A DNA stretch of 64,000 nucleotides from Chamaecrista fasciculata. Lineage: Eukaryota; Streptophyta; Magnoliopsida; Fabales; Fabaceae. Below, in pieces: positions 32,750 through 44,945 of this stretch; the first letter of the stretch is position 1, and the number at the start of each line of letters is the position of its first letter. The position numbers and the translations under genes are program-made. The DNA is taken from the NCBI GenBank assembly GCA_003254925.1, contig QANZ01041992.1:45459-109458 (forward strand), in the 5' to 3' direction. The notes beneath the pieces are model-generated. The model worked only from the letters and a program-made list of their open reading frames with translations. It was not told the origin of the DNA and made no database searches.

Positions 32750-35700
32750 ATGAAGATGAGAAATGATGTGGAGGATGATGGTGATAATGTGGAGGAAGAA
32801 ATGAGAGAGGCATTGATGAGGAATGCAGAAAGTGGAAATAAGAAGCAACAGCCATGGATGGTGTATTTAAGCACAATTGTTGCAGTCTGTGGCTCCTATG
32901 AATTTGGATCTTGTGTAAGTGCTTCCTATATATTTTGCATTAATTCCAAATCTCTCAACACAAAATGGGTATTCAATTATTTCATTTGTTGATATATATG
33001 TTTATTTGGTCTGTGATTTTGAATATATATCGTTTCTCATGTATGTGTATGTGTATGTATGATTATTTTATTTACTTGCATCATGATTCCAGACTGGTTA
33101 TTCATCGCCTGTTCAAAATGCTATCATGAAGGATCTCAATCTGACTTTATCACAGGTAATTAACTCAGTGAGTTGAGTTGTGAAAAAAAGCATCAATTTT
33201 TCTTTTGTTTTTCTGGGGATAGACAAATGCATAAGTTTGAACTTTGAAGTGTTGATTGTGTTTTTGATTTGTGGTTTTTGCAGTATTCGTTGTTCGGCTC
33301 CATCTTGAATTTTGGGGCCATGATTGGTGCAATTACTAGTGGGCCCATTGCTGATATTATTGGGCGCAAAGGGGTAACGTTGTAATTTTCCTAAGTAGAA
33401 TATTCTTCTTATTTGACCCCAAGAGAAATCTTCTCATGGTCCCTCTTATATCCACTTTTTCTCCATTTAGTCATTCACAAGCGTTTTTCTTTTCTTTTGT
33501 TTTTAATTTATGTTAGTTCTTTCATATGTTTTTAAGAAAATTGAAGACGTGATAAACGTGATTATGTTTATTGAAAATATGATATTATTTAATTGATAAG
33601 GTGACATATTAACTATTGTATATATATATATATATAATTTTGTCTATGTTAGTCATTGTGGGTAACTTTTCATAATTTTAAGATTTTTGGTAATCCTCAA
33701 GCTAACTTCTAATTTACATTATCTAGAAAGGGTGAACTTAGTCGTGGGAAGTAGTTTCCATAGTGAGATTTTTACGTTCAAATTATATATGAAGTACCAA
33801 GGATATGGAAAGTATATCTGAATTAGTAAACTCATACATGGACTAAAAGTTAAGACATGAATTATTATAGATATAGTGCGGAAAGAGAAATAAGAAAAAG
33901 TATTAATTTTGTGCTAGGGGAAATATGTATCGCAACCGACAAGCAATGAAGTGTAAATAGATCAATGGTAAAAGTATTAATTTTGTCCCTAAATTTTACA
34001 TCAACTATCAATTTTGTTTCCAATTTTTTTTATCGTCAATTTCGTCCATAATCTTTCATATCTTCGTCAATTTCGTCAATTTTATCTTCGTCAATTTCAC
34101 ATCTTAGCCACATAGATTTTGTCATTAATATTTGGTTAAAGTAAGAGCAAAGGATAAAATTGACCAAAATATGAAAAATTGAGGACGAAATTGACAGCAT
34201 AAAAATATTAGGGACGAAATTGAGAGCAAATGTAAAGTTTGGGGACGAAATGGGTGCTTTTGCCTAGATGAATTGGTCAATTAGTTACTTATTATATCAA
34301 TTTAAAATAAAATATCTAATTTCGTGCAATTTTTTATTATAAAATTAATCTATTCATGTGTCAATTAAAATATTGCATTATTAACTAATGCAATCACTTC
34401 ATCAATTAAATTAACTACCATATGTCACTAATTAGTTAACAATGGGATAGTAACTAACATTAATCAAAATATTTGTGAAGTACTAATTTTTTTTTTTGAA
34501 AAAAAAAAAAGTCTTTGTGAGGGATCAAAATGAAGTTTTAATCTTTCTTTTTCAATTACTTTGTACCGTAATTAGATTTATTGTATCTAGATCGAACATT
34601 ACAAAAGAGATTAAAAAGGAATGTGTGTATGTGCAGGCAATGAGAATGTCGGGTGTTTTCTGTACTGCAGGGTGGCTTGTTATTTACTTCTCTAAGGTTC
34701 TTGTGATCAATAGAAATACTCAATTGTTCTTAATTTTAATTACCCAAATTATAATTATATATAGAATAACACCATTTATCTTTGTCTCTTTTAATTATGA
34801 TCCCACAGTTGCCATTGCATTTGGACATAGGGAGGCTTGCAACTGGATATGGAATGGGAGTGTTTTCCTATGTGGTATATACATATGTTTTAGTTCTTTT
34901 CAATGAAGGTCTCAGAAATTTGTCATAATATTATGAAACCCAGAATTTAAAGGCTAAATTTATAAATTCTTAAGAACTTTAATTTCATGTGCAAAAGATC
35001 CTTGAACGTGATTTTTAAAAAAAAAAAAATCTCCTGAACTTAAGATTTTGTTTTTATTCAAAAATCAATATTTTTTTATTATTTTAAATACAATAATAAA
35101 TCAATAACTAACTTTTTAAGTTTCGGTTAATGTTAAATGTAACAATAATCGTATTTTTTAAAAAAAAAAAATTGAATGAAAAATTAGCAAAAATTCCAAG
35201 TTAAGGAGTATTTAATCACTTTTCAAAGTTCAATAGTTTTCTGCATAATGACTAAAGTTCAAAGGATTTTGTACATTTGAGTCAAATTTTCAAGAAGACT
35301 CTAACTAGATCTTTGATGACAATAAGGTACCTGTCTTCATAGCAGAAATTGCACCAACTGATCTCCGAGGAAGGCTGACTACTCTAAATCAGGTTGGTAA
35401 TTTAAAAGACTATGAACATATCATTTATAGTTAAGTTTCTGAAGCTAATCACTGAATCAAGATAAGCAACTCTCACACAAAATATCTCAATGACATCTAG
35501 CTTCTGTGTTTCTGTGATTGCTGCAGTTCATGATAGCTACAGCAGCATCTATGTCGTATATTCTTGGAACATTAATGTCATGGAAGGCTTTAGCATTAGC
35601 TGGTGAAGTTTCTGCCCAAAAACTTTAGTTATTATACAAAAAAGTGACCCTTGAACATTTGATTTTGTACAGATAACTTATTTTATTAAGATTTTCATTA

Positions 35701-38700
35701 AAAAGAAAATCATATTTGTTTGTAAGTTTAGTTTATGATTGTTGTTACATTTTACATTGATGCAAACTTAAAATGAATTAATACTGTAATTAACAGAAGT
35801 CAAAAAGTTTTTTTTTAAGAAAAAAGGTTTTATTTTTCTAATAAAGATTTTATCCAAAGGGGTTATTAGCACAAAACTAAAAGTTAAGGGGTATTTCGTC
35901 ACTTTTTAAATTTTAGGGAGTTTTCTGCACTGTAACTAAAGTTTAGAGGAATTTGTGCATTTAAGCCCATAAAAAATGGAAGACTATATATTTTCAAAAT
36001 TAGAATCTCCAACCTGCTGACTGGAGGAAACACTGGACTCTGCACGTGATTGCAGGCATAGTTCCATGTGCTATACTGCTTTTTGGTCTCTTCTTCATTC
36101 CGGAGTCTCCTAGATGGCTGGTAAGAAAGAATTTTAAATTTTTAAAAAATCCATGATATGAAAAAGAAGAGACCACAATATATGAACCAAGAATTAAGCA
36201 TGGCATTGGCATAGAAAATATATACCAAATTATGAATGAGCGCAGGCAAAGAGGGGAAGAGAAAAAGATTTTCTGGCTTCATTGCAAAGACTTAGAGGCA
36301 AGCATGCTGATATATCACTTGAGGCAGAAGAAATTCAGGTTACTAAAGTCTAAGAAAATATTGTATGACTGTGTGTATGTGTGTGTGTTTTATCCCAATG
36401 TCAAAGCCATGAGCCATTCTGAATGTAATGTTATGTCCTTCTCCTCATTCACAGGATTACATAACAACTCTGGAAAGACTCCCAAAACCCAAGCTTCTAG
36501 AATTATTACAGAGAAGATACATCCGATCACTTACAGTAACTATGCCTGCCCTTACTAGTAATCAGGGTTATAATCTCATAATTATTAAATAGGGAAAAAT
36601 GAAAATAGCCCCTTTCAACTGTAATCTAGTTGCAAATAGCCCACTTCAACTATAGCTTAGTTACACATAACCTCCTCAACTAACAAACCTAGCAAATTCC
36701 CTCTTTTAACTAGGGTCTAGTTAAAAATAACCTCTTAGAACTTCAAAATTTAGCAAGTAACCAGTTAAGTTTTATATACAAAATTGTGAAAGTTCAAAGA
36801 GGTATTTGCTAAATTTTATTGTCCAATGGGGTAATTTAAAATTAGATCATAGTTGAAGGAGGGTATTGGCTAGATTTGATAGTTTATAGGGTTATTTGCA
36901 ACTGGACCATAGTTGAAGGGGGCTATTTGCTAAACTTAGAAGTACAGGGGGCTATTTACATTTTCTCCTTATTGATTAATACCATTGTGCTAATATCATT
37001 TCACATTCCCATCATAAGAAGACAATTAATTATTTTGTGAACTGATAACCAGATAGGAATTGGGCTTATGGTCTGTCAACAATTTGGGGGAATCAATGGA
37101 ATTTGCTTTTATATCAGAAGTATCTTTGAGCTTGCAGGTATTATTATTGCAAGATCTGATGTAATTGTATTTCTAGGAATGAAAACAAATTATATTCTTT
37201 TTTTTTTTGGTAAAACAAATTACATTCTATATTCTATATAACTTGTGGAAACATTCAGATTCTGACGTTATTTTCGGTTTTGGATGTGTGCAGGAGTTTC
37301 TCCCACGATTGGGACTATATCATATGCCATTATTCATGTTTAAATTCTTACTTTCTCCACCAATTCCTGCACAATATTTGATAAAATCATGTTTCCCATG
37401 AAGAAATTCATCCTAATGCAACATTATTCTGCAGATTGTGATCACTGGCATTGGGGCAACTTTGATAGATAAGGTTGGAAGGAAGGCACTTTTAATTGTG
37501 AGTCAATGAAGCACATAACATTATTTGGATTTCAAATTATTGATTCCTTAAATAACATTATTACAATATTATCCTCCTTATTTTCTGGCTTCATTTAGGT
37601 TTCTGGAACAGGAATGACTGTAGCTTGTATGATTATTGCGATCGCCTTCTACTTGAAGGTACTTCCTTAACTCACAAGTGAGAACCTAACAAAAAAGGAA
37701 CTCCTCATGGTTATCTAAATGAGATAAAAGACAGGTCTAGACTTATATAAGGTTCTCGGATAATAATGAGACATGTGATAATTTTTTTTTTCTTGACCAA
37801 TACGATAAAGAGAGAATATAAAAGGCAATATTTTGTACAACTAATCATTGAAGAGAAAGAATGTAAATGAGATTGTGATTGAAAGAACCTTATAGCATAC
37901 ATAAAAGGAAAATTAAATAAGTATTTTTCTTAAAAGATATCCTCGGCGTGTATGAACAGGTTCATAATGTGTTCCTTGGAGCAGTCCCAGCACTTGCTGC
38001 AACTGGCTTACTGGTTTGATCATCTACCATAAATTTTTTTATCACACATGCATCTTTTCTTAGATCATCTAGCATGAGGCATACGTTTTGTGACATTTTA
38101 AACACCTTTTTATGATCCAGATGTACATATCAGGATTCTCAGTAGGAATGGGAGCTGTTCCTTGGGTTGTGATGTCAGAGGTAAAAATTTGGTTGCTGAG
38201 TGATGTTTTTTTTTTGGGGGGGGGCAATGATACTCTCTAGCTCCATACACTCTTTTTCTCTTTTAAAACAATTTTAACATTTCAAATCAAAGGGAAAAAA
38301 GTGTCTCCCTATACATGCTCTTTATTTTCTTAGGGTGTTTCTATGGAACACTAGGTCACACAAATGCTCGAGTGCATCTACAGCCCAGTGCCACTTTCCA
38401 TTAATTTTTTTAAATTTAAAGAAAAAAAAGTGATCTTATGGTTGGAAAGCTCAAGCTCTTTGGAGTTTGAACTTTCCAAATAATACCTCATTTCTTTTTA
38501 ATCAAAGAGAGAGAGAGCATAAATGAACGGCTCTAGACATTGCCTTTCTGTTGCAGATATTTCCTATCAACATCAAAGGAAGGGCAGGAAGTCTAGCAAC
38601 ATTAACGAATTGGTTTGGTGCTTGGTTATCTTCTTACACTATCATCTTTCTCTTGGACTGGAGCTACTATGGTATGTACATACATAAAAGCTATACACTT

Positions 38701-38968
38701 TTTTTAACTTTTATATCATTCACAGGATCCATGGTTAGCATTATGATATAAGTAAAAAGCTTTCACACTGGAGAGATTAGAAATAATGATGTGATTGATG
38801 AGCAGTAAATATATAGAGCTGTCAAATTCACGAATTTGAACGGATTTTTCAGGTACCTTCACTCTTTATGCTTCAATCAATGCACTGGCTGTGTTATTCA
38901 TAGTTGCTGTGGTGCCAGAAACTAAGGGGAGAAGCCTGGAGCAATTACAAGCAGCCATCAACAAGTAG
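32750..38968 (+). CDS. ERD6-like monosaccharide transporter (MFS sugar porter), 18 exons
   Basis: Exons: 32750-32914, 33093-33155, 33284-33373, 34637-34696, 34809-34874, 35327-35392, 35527-35602, 36056-36120, 36246-36338, 36455-36535, 37053-37137, 37294-37337, 37435-37497, 37599-37658, 37960-38013, 38121-38180, 38557-38671, 38853-38968. All are in phase with GT-AG borders, giving 473 aa, the normal ERD6-like length. Sugar-porter signatures are in order: [18 protein letters not shown] after TM2, [50 protein letters not shown]. The N-terminus is acidic and soluble. The family mostly exports glucose from the vacuole by facilitated or H+-coupled transport; tonoplast location is inferred from family. 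Introns 3, 5, 7 and 10 hold MITEs, and intron 11 an ultra-short retroposon. A LINE lies about 1 kb upstream. No lesion seen. Confidence 0.96.
33967..34264. mobile_element. MITE, family A copy 3 (transporter intron 3)
   Basis: Ends GGTAAAAGTATT and GTGCTTTTGCC are inverted. The 9-bp flanks TAGATCAAT (33958-33966) and TAGATGAAT (34265-34273) match at 8 of 9. The interior carries the family A phrases. 298 bp, shorter than copy 1. Confidence 0.83.
34950..35300. mobile_element. Inverted-repeat element, family E (transporter intron 5)
   Basis: Left phrases (GGCTAAAT, AACTTTAATTTCATGTGCAA) are inverted on the right (GACTAAAGTTCAAAGGATTT, TTTGAGTCAAAT). The ends are approximate. Related to copies at 35612 and 62366. 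Confidence 0.55.
35612..35968. mobile_element. Inverted-repeat element, family E (transporter intron 7)
   Basis: Opens GCCCAAAAACTTTAGTTAT and closes GTAACTAAAGTTTAGAGG ... TTAAGCCC, an inverted pair around an AT-rich middle. Ends approximate; no target-site duplication fixed. Confidence 0.55.
36592..36968. mobile_element. MITE, family F (transporter intron 10)
   Basis: Ends GGGAAAAATGAAAATAGCCC and the inverse GGGCTATTTACATTTTCTCC. The arms repeat 'gggctatttgc' and 'agttgaaggggg' phrases in inverse order. The flanks are too AT-rich to fix a 9-bp duplication. Confidence 0.68.
37182..37228 (-). mobile_element. Ultra-short poly(A) retroposon insertion 4
   Basis: AAAACAAATTATATTCT (37182-37198) and AAAACAAATTACATTCT (37212-37228) match at 16 of 17 positions and flank only a T-run plus GGT. 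It lies in intron 11 of the transporter gene, 45 bp after exon 11. Confidence 0.72.
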
Positions 38969-39913
38969 GAGGCAGGGAATTTAGTCCCACCACCAATAAT
39001 GTTTTAGGGACTAAATTTATTTAAAGTATATTCTCAATATTTAAGGACTAAATCGTAATTTTGAGGCAAATTTAAAGACTGAAAAATGCATTTGCTCTCG
39101 TTTTTTTTATGAATAACATAAATTCATCAAATCCAAGAGAGGATGCTTCAAGGGCAAGGAGTTCTACTGAACAAGCTAATCCACAAGTTCAGTCATCAGT
39201 ATATGAGGCTTCAATTATTTGAGTTATTTTCATAGTAGAATTTGTTATTCATCATCATTCATCAATTACTGGTATGCAATTAAGAGATTGCAGTTTACCA
39301 TGAAAACCAAAAGTAACTTATCATGCGGAATTGGAGTAAACCTAAAAGGTTTCCAACTCTTTTTTTTTTACCCACAATTATCTTCGGCTGGATGAAGGTA
39401 GTGCCCGGCACTAAATATGAGCACAAGCAGTAATTTGAATTAAAGTTCACCACATTGTGAAAAAAGAATCGCTTCTGTTAGACCCAACACTTATTGATCA
39501 ACATTTTTCCGTTTTTTATTGTCTTAAAATGAATTTTACTTCTTGAGGTTTTATACAATGTTTAGTCCCATAAATTTAGATAAATATAGTCCACAACTTC
39601 ATAATAATGTCACAAGATCTTACATTTTCCTTGACAACACACAGATTATTCATGGTAAATTATTTGTGATCCTTTTATGAACAGTAGGAACTAAAAATTG
39701 TACAGGTAGCCTCGTTTACAATCAGACACAAGAATATCACAATATATTAATATATTCTTACAATAGCCAAAATCATTCGTTAAGTTACAACCCTGCCTGT
39801 AAATCTGCATTTAGATTGACTCTGGTTACTACCTTATCGAGTTGGTATGTATTAATATCTAATACATCTCATAAATCAAATTCTCATAAGTCCTTACCTC
39901 GTCTTACTAGGAA

Positions 39914-41804
39914 TTAGGATAGCTCAACTATCTTTGGCCGTTTCTTAGAATGATGATTTCCATTTTGTTTGCTAGTGATATCATCCTTCCCAGAATCCAG
40001 TCTTTTAACAGGAGAAGATGATTTTGTACCATCGTCATCGTCCTCACCATCACTGTCTTCATCATCCTCACTGTCATCATTAGAACTACTTTCATCAGAA
40101 TCTGTTTCACTGCTATCAGCGGCCAACGGAATCACCGGCTGAGAAACTGAAATTGCAGATTCTGCAGCAGCCACAGCCTCCGGTGTATGAAGATCAGCAA
40201 CACCAAGCATTAAATCCTGTGATGAAACGGAAACCCAAATATCTAACTAATGTCAATAATTGAAAGTCCGTAATATGAATCATAATTACTTAGCTAAGGT
40301 AGATGAATATATAGAGTTATTATGAGAAACTGAATTACCATCTCAATAACTTCAGATTCATTTCCTGTTAACTCCTCAATATCATAATTCCTCTGATTAA
40401 CCTACATTTCATTAATGTAAAGTCTTTAATATCATAGCATGAAGATAATTCTAAATTGCTAAAATTAAGCTTCTGTCAGAGACTCGATTTGTAACCTTAG
40501 CTTCAAGCTCCAGCTGTCGATTAGCTTCAGACATCACTCCTAGGAAGTTTTTCACTTTTCCTAGAACTGCATAAGCAGAAGAAGTTAATGGTTTTTATCA
40601 TTTCATCTTCAAAGACATTAATTGTATCATGAAATATAGAAAAAAAAAATAGACATTAGACAATGAACGATCATAGCATAAGCATAAGCTGATAGAATCT
40701 TATTCCTCTCAATAATAACATATCTTGGTGTAAGCAAGATATCAAAAGAACTAAGGATTAGGAAAGACAATTTAACATCAGGAAATTTAAAATTTTAAGT
40801 GTCTGTCACTTGATACAAAAATACTAGTAAACCAACATAAGTGCATATAGATACAATAGGATCCTAATTCAGATCATCAAACACAGCCAATCAAGACTCA
40901 CCAGAGATAAATCTACAAGATCACCAATGTGGCAAAAAAAATCTAGATATTTGGTTTTTCCTGTTGTTCTAAGAAATTCGTACAAATTAAGGTGATTGAC
41001 ATGAAACTATGAAAGCACAACCACGTCATCACAACTGAGTCATACAGTTCAAACAAAGATCCTAATTCAAGTAATTAATATTTTTTTTTAAAAAAAAAAA
41101 AAAGAAATAAAAGTAAGAAGGAGAAAGAGGTCTTGCGGTTTAATATAAGCCCATCACAATAGAGGCAATAATTGCTTGGCAGACATAAAACACGATCCTA
41201 ATTCCTAACCATCATCTCATATTCTCACTATCTCTTGTAAAGGCATAGATATAATCTGTATGTCAGACAAGGGACATTAAGTTGGTAATTAATACGAGAA
41301 GTAAACTAACTCCAACCAGAAAAAACGATGACAATTTCATGTTAGTTTACTTGCTTAGTTTTGCATTGCATTACAACTTTGTCAAAAACCAGCTGAGTTA
41401 TCAGTACCCCGCCACTTAAACAAAAGGGTAATTCGCAAACAAACAAACAAACTTTCAAAGAAACCCCTAGAATTGAATAAAAAAATCAAACTGAGAAAAA
41501 GACAATGGGTAAGTAAAACAGAGAATATAGAAACAGAACTTACGTTGGCTTGGGGGTAGAGGGGCTGTGAGGGGCTTTCCATCAGGAGGGGGTTTCTTCG
41601 TAGGGGAGGTTGAGCCATTTTTGCAAACGAGAAGTGCAGATTCTACAAACAGAAAAGCGAGAAGAAGAGGATGAATAAAGCAGGGGAAAAAGCACAGAAC
41701 CAGAAATTCCATAGATTAAAGGGTTGATAATGATAGAGACCTAAGGATGAAAGTGATGAATTCTTGTGCTCCAATCGTAGAAGCTCTTTACTACTATGTT
41801 CCAT
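39914..41804 (-). CDS. Probable NOPCHAP1-like box C/D snoRNP assembly protein, 5 exons
   Basis: Exons 41741-41804, 41544-41642, 40496-40560, 40339-40401, 39914-40216, all in phase, 197 aa. An in-frame upstream ATG at 41861 would add 19 residues; I prefer the inner MEHSSKELLRLE because the N-terminal helix starts there. The core, KVKNFLGVMSEANRQLE...YDIEELTGNESEVIEMDLML, lines up with human NOPCHAP1 (C12orf45), which I recall as FLPQMARANEKLR...FNIENIDGPHSKVIQMDVAL. A Ser/Asp/Glu-rich acidic tract follows, as in human, then a basic end (KKRPK). In animals this protein links NOP58 to the RUVBL1/2 (R2TP) machinery. A nuclear role in plant snoRNP assembly is inference. The gene is convergent with the transporter, whose stop is about 0.95 kb away. 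Confidence 0.75.
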
Positions 41805-41948
41805 CTCTTCCTGCCGATAGCTGCCCGTTTCTGCGACTGGAATTACAAATTTACAATACAAGAGTGACGCCGACGCACAAGGGTTTATTACTTTATAATT
41901 TATAAACCTATTGCACTCATGGACTTACGGTCTCGCTTATAAACCTTT

Positions 41949-42345
41949 GGGTAAATTACACTATGGTACTCTATGGTTTGGTCATATTTTACTTTAGTAC
42001 CCTGTGGTTTAAAAATGACATTTTGGTACCTTGTGGTATTTTCTATTAACACTTGGGTACCCTTTAGAGCTATTTTATAATTTTAATCAAAACAAATTTT
42101 GCAAAAATTACATATTAACCTCAAAATTTTTTTAAAGTTTTCATTTTAGTCCCTAGATAATATGTATCTAGGGACCTATTTGTAATTTTGTAAAAATATT
42201 AGGGGTCAATATGTAATTTTTTAAAAGTATGTTATGGTTAAAATTACAAAATAGCTCCAAAAGGTACCAAAGTGTTAATGGAGAATATCATTAGGTACCA
42301 AAGTGTCATTTTTTAAACCACAAGGTATCAAAGTGTAATGTACCC
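41949..42345. mobile_element. Mutator-type MITE, family G
   Basis: Inverted ends GGGTAAATTACACT and GGGTACATTACACT lie inside a perfect 9-bp duplication TAAACCTTT (41940-41948 and 42346-42354). The arms repeat 'tttggtacc' words. 397 bp, non-coding, about 90-150 bp upstream of the NOPCHAP1-like gene start, so it probably lies in its promoter. Confidence 0.9.
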
Positions 42346-42354
42346 TAAACCTTT

Positions 42355-42950
42355 TTCTGGAAATTAAAAATGCAGTCCTATTATTTTTTTTTTCTTTTTG
42401 ATGGAATGTGTGGTTCTATTATTTATTTCCAAATTAAAATGTAAAAGCAATTGAAGCAAATTACATTAAAAAAAACATTTCTTTTCATCATAAATAAGCA
42501 ATCTTTTGATCTTTACGTTTTACTGGAATTTTTAATCATCTTTATAGTGATATTTTCTTTAAATAAATATAACTATAAAGATTATTACAAAACTTTAAAA
42601 AATTTAATATTAGATTTTATTTTTATTATTAATTATCTTGATTATGACTATTTATATGACAAATTTTAACATTACGGACTTAAAACTTAAATATTTATAA
42701 AGTATTAATACTTATTCTAAAAATATAGTTATGGGACTAAATTTAATTTTTAGGTAAACTATAAGGGCTAAATAATTAACTTCTTTTTTAATAAGTTTCT
42801 TTTGTCCGTATAACTTGGGCCTGCAGATTGCTGGGTTGGACTTTGATACAAGTACTTGAAGCTGGTCAAGAGTCAGACTTTGAATAAGTTTATCAAGAAA
42901 ATTGTGGTTTGGCCCAAAATTATTACTGATTTTTTGTTGTTACTTTTTTT
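42355..42950. other. AT-rich spacer, nothing recognised
   Basis: Very AT-rich. The open frame at 42451-42669 is low-complexity (I, F, Y, K, N only in bulk) and is not supported as a gene. Confidence 0.55.
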
Positions 42951-42952
42951 TA

Positions 42953-44945
42953 TAATAAGTAAAAGATTGAAAAAACGGTGAACAAGAGGCAAGTCCGAAA
43001 CCCCGAACGACCAAGACTACCTAGTGGGGATCACGGGTCCCACATCAGATTGGCCCGTAGTAAAGGTTGACTCACTATGACTAGATGACGTGACAAAAGA
43101 AGACAACATAATATAATCCGAACCAGAACAAGAAGAAGAAGATGAAGCATTAAAAACATTCTCATAAATCTCTCTAGTTCTAACAATCATGATAATGGCT
43201 TTCTGCAGGGAAACGAGATGATGCGTGCGAATCGCCTCGTTCCTCAGTCTCCAAATCACATCCATGCCTAAGAGCATTGTAGTTCATGCAACAGCGACCC
43301 TATCTGGGTTCTTTTTCCAACGTAGAACCCAGAAATTGAGCCACCGTTGAGTGGTCCAAGACCTAGGGGAATTAGACCTTAATGAATGATGTTTGTTGAG
43401 ATTCGAGAAGGTTGGGAGAGAGCCCCATGCCAAGCTTTCCAAGCAAACACTAAAATTCTCATTGGCGCCTTCGATCGCCAAAAATCCTTCCACAAGAACA
43501 ACCGAGAGAAAGACCGAGAATTGTTAACCTCTGGATGGTAAGACTTCAGCAGCAAGTCATAGCCTACAACAGTCGTAAATGACCCGGTAGCAACAGATGT
43601 CCAAAGAAGAGTATCAGGCCTATCCCTCACCAGAATTGGCCCATCCACCAATTGTCTGACCTCCGCTTCCGAACACACGATCTCGATCTTGTTCAAATCC
43701 CATGTGTATGAGTCATGACGCAGAAGGTCCTTCACAAAAATACTAGAAGGAGTCCCACCTAAATGATTATCCTAATATCTGCTACGAGCATCCACACAAC
43801 CACCCCTACATAACCTCCAACGAAGATGATCAATGATGATGTGAGAGTTCATCTTAACTCCTTTCCAAGCCAATGAACCTCTGATGTTCTCCTTAAATTG
43901 GAAGTCGAAGTGGGGAATCACGAACTTGTTGTGAACCCAAGAAGACATAATAGACTCTGGCTTCTGGATGATTTTCCAAGACTGCTTCGCCAACAGGGCT
44001 CTATTAACAAGACTGGCATCGCGAAGCCCAAGGCCCCCTACACATTTTGGATAGAAGAGAACCTGCTGGTTTAGAAAATGCATACGAGGTTTGTCCCCGT
44101 TGTAACCTCAGAAGAAGTTGGTCATCGTACTATTGATAGAATTCAAAACCAGCTTAGGCGCTTGAAAACATGAAATTTTATACACAGGATCGACTGGATG
44201 ACAGATTTGACCAGTGTGAGTCTCTCTGCCCGAGATAGCAACCGACCCTTCTAGACAGCTAATCTATTTTGAATCTTATTAACCAGGTCCTCAAAATTGC
44301 ACCTACAGTCTTGTCTATCATCCACAAAGACCCCTAAATACTTCCTGAGCTTCAAGGTAAGCGGGACCTTAAGAACAGAGGCACAAACCGATTTGAGTTC
44401 ATTTGAAGTATTCGGACTGAGCACCAAACAAGACTTTTGGTAATTGATAGAGAGACCTACCCTACAACAAAAGTCATCAAGGATGTTTTTCAACCGAAGA
44501 ACAGACCGTGAATCCGCCTTGAAAAACACCACAAGACCATCAACGTACATAAGATGTGAGATACTAAGACCCCTTCTCGCAAACTGGATACCTTGGAGGT
44601 CGCCAGTCCTCTCAGCTTTACTCAATAAGCATGATAAAAAACATTCACAAAGATAAAAAATGTATGGAGAAAGAGGGTCCCCCTGTCTAAGTCCCCGAAA
44701 CGCAGCAATCTGAGAAGAGATCTGACCATTCAAGAGAAGTGAAAATAAAGAGGACTTGACGCAATTCATAATGCAATCCATTAACTGATCTGGAAAATTC
44801 ATCTGTTTCAAAACCGCTGCAAGGATCCCTCAACTAACACGATTATAAGCTTTCGTCATATCAACTTTAAAAGTACTCCGGCAAGACTTACCTCTCTTGG
44901 CGTTATGAATCAAAGACATTAAGAAATTAATAACCGAATATAAAG
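42953..44945 (-). mobile_element. 5'-truncated, decayed LINE (RT to C-terminal part of ORF2)
   Basis: Reading on the minus strand: an RT part (FKVDMTKAY near 44860; GLRQGDPLSPY near 44680), then IQFARRGLSISHLMY and KYLGVFVDDRQ, a GGLGLRDASLVNRALLAKQSW segment near 43990 and a zf-RVT-like segment (ATGSFTTVVGYDLL ... LFLWKDFWRS) near 43500. It ends in an A-run near 42950. The frame is broken: a stop replaces the Trp of the RVSW motif and the frame shifts between blocks. The catalytic Y/FADD has become YVDG. No RNase H is seen and no target-site duplication was found. It belongs to a different L1 lineage from the intact element at 25.6 kb. Confidence 0.88.

Noticed and set aside
32750-32992. Short 80-codon frame as a separate small gene
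   Set aside because: It is the first exon of the transporter running into its intron; the GTAAGT donor at 32915 gives the full family sequence.
38815-38840. TAGAGCTGTCAAATTC, resembling a hAT terminus, just before the last transporter exon
   Set aside because: No partner end and no duplication; probably chance or too short a relic.
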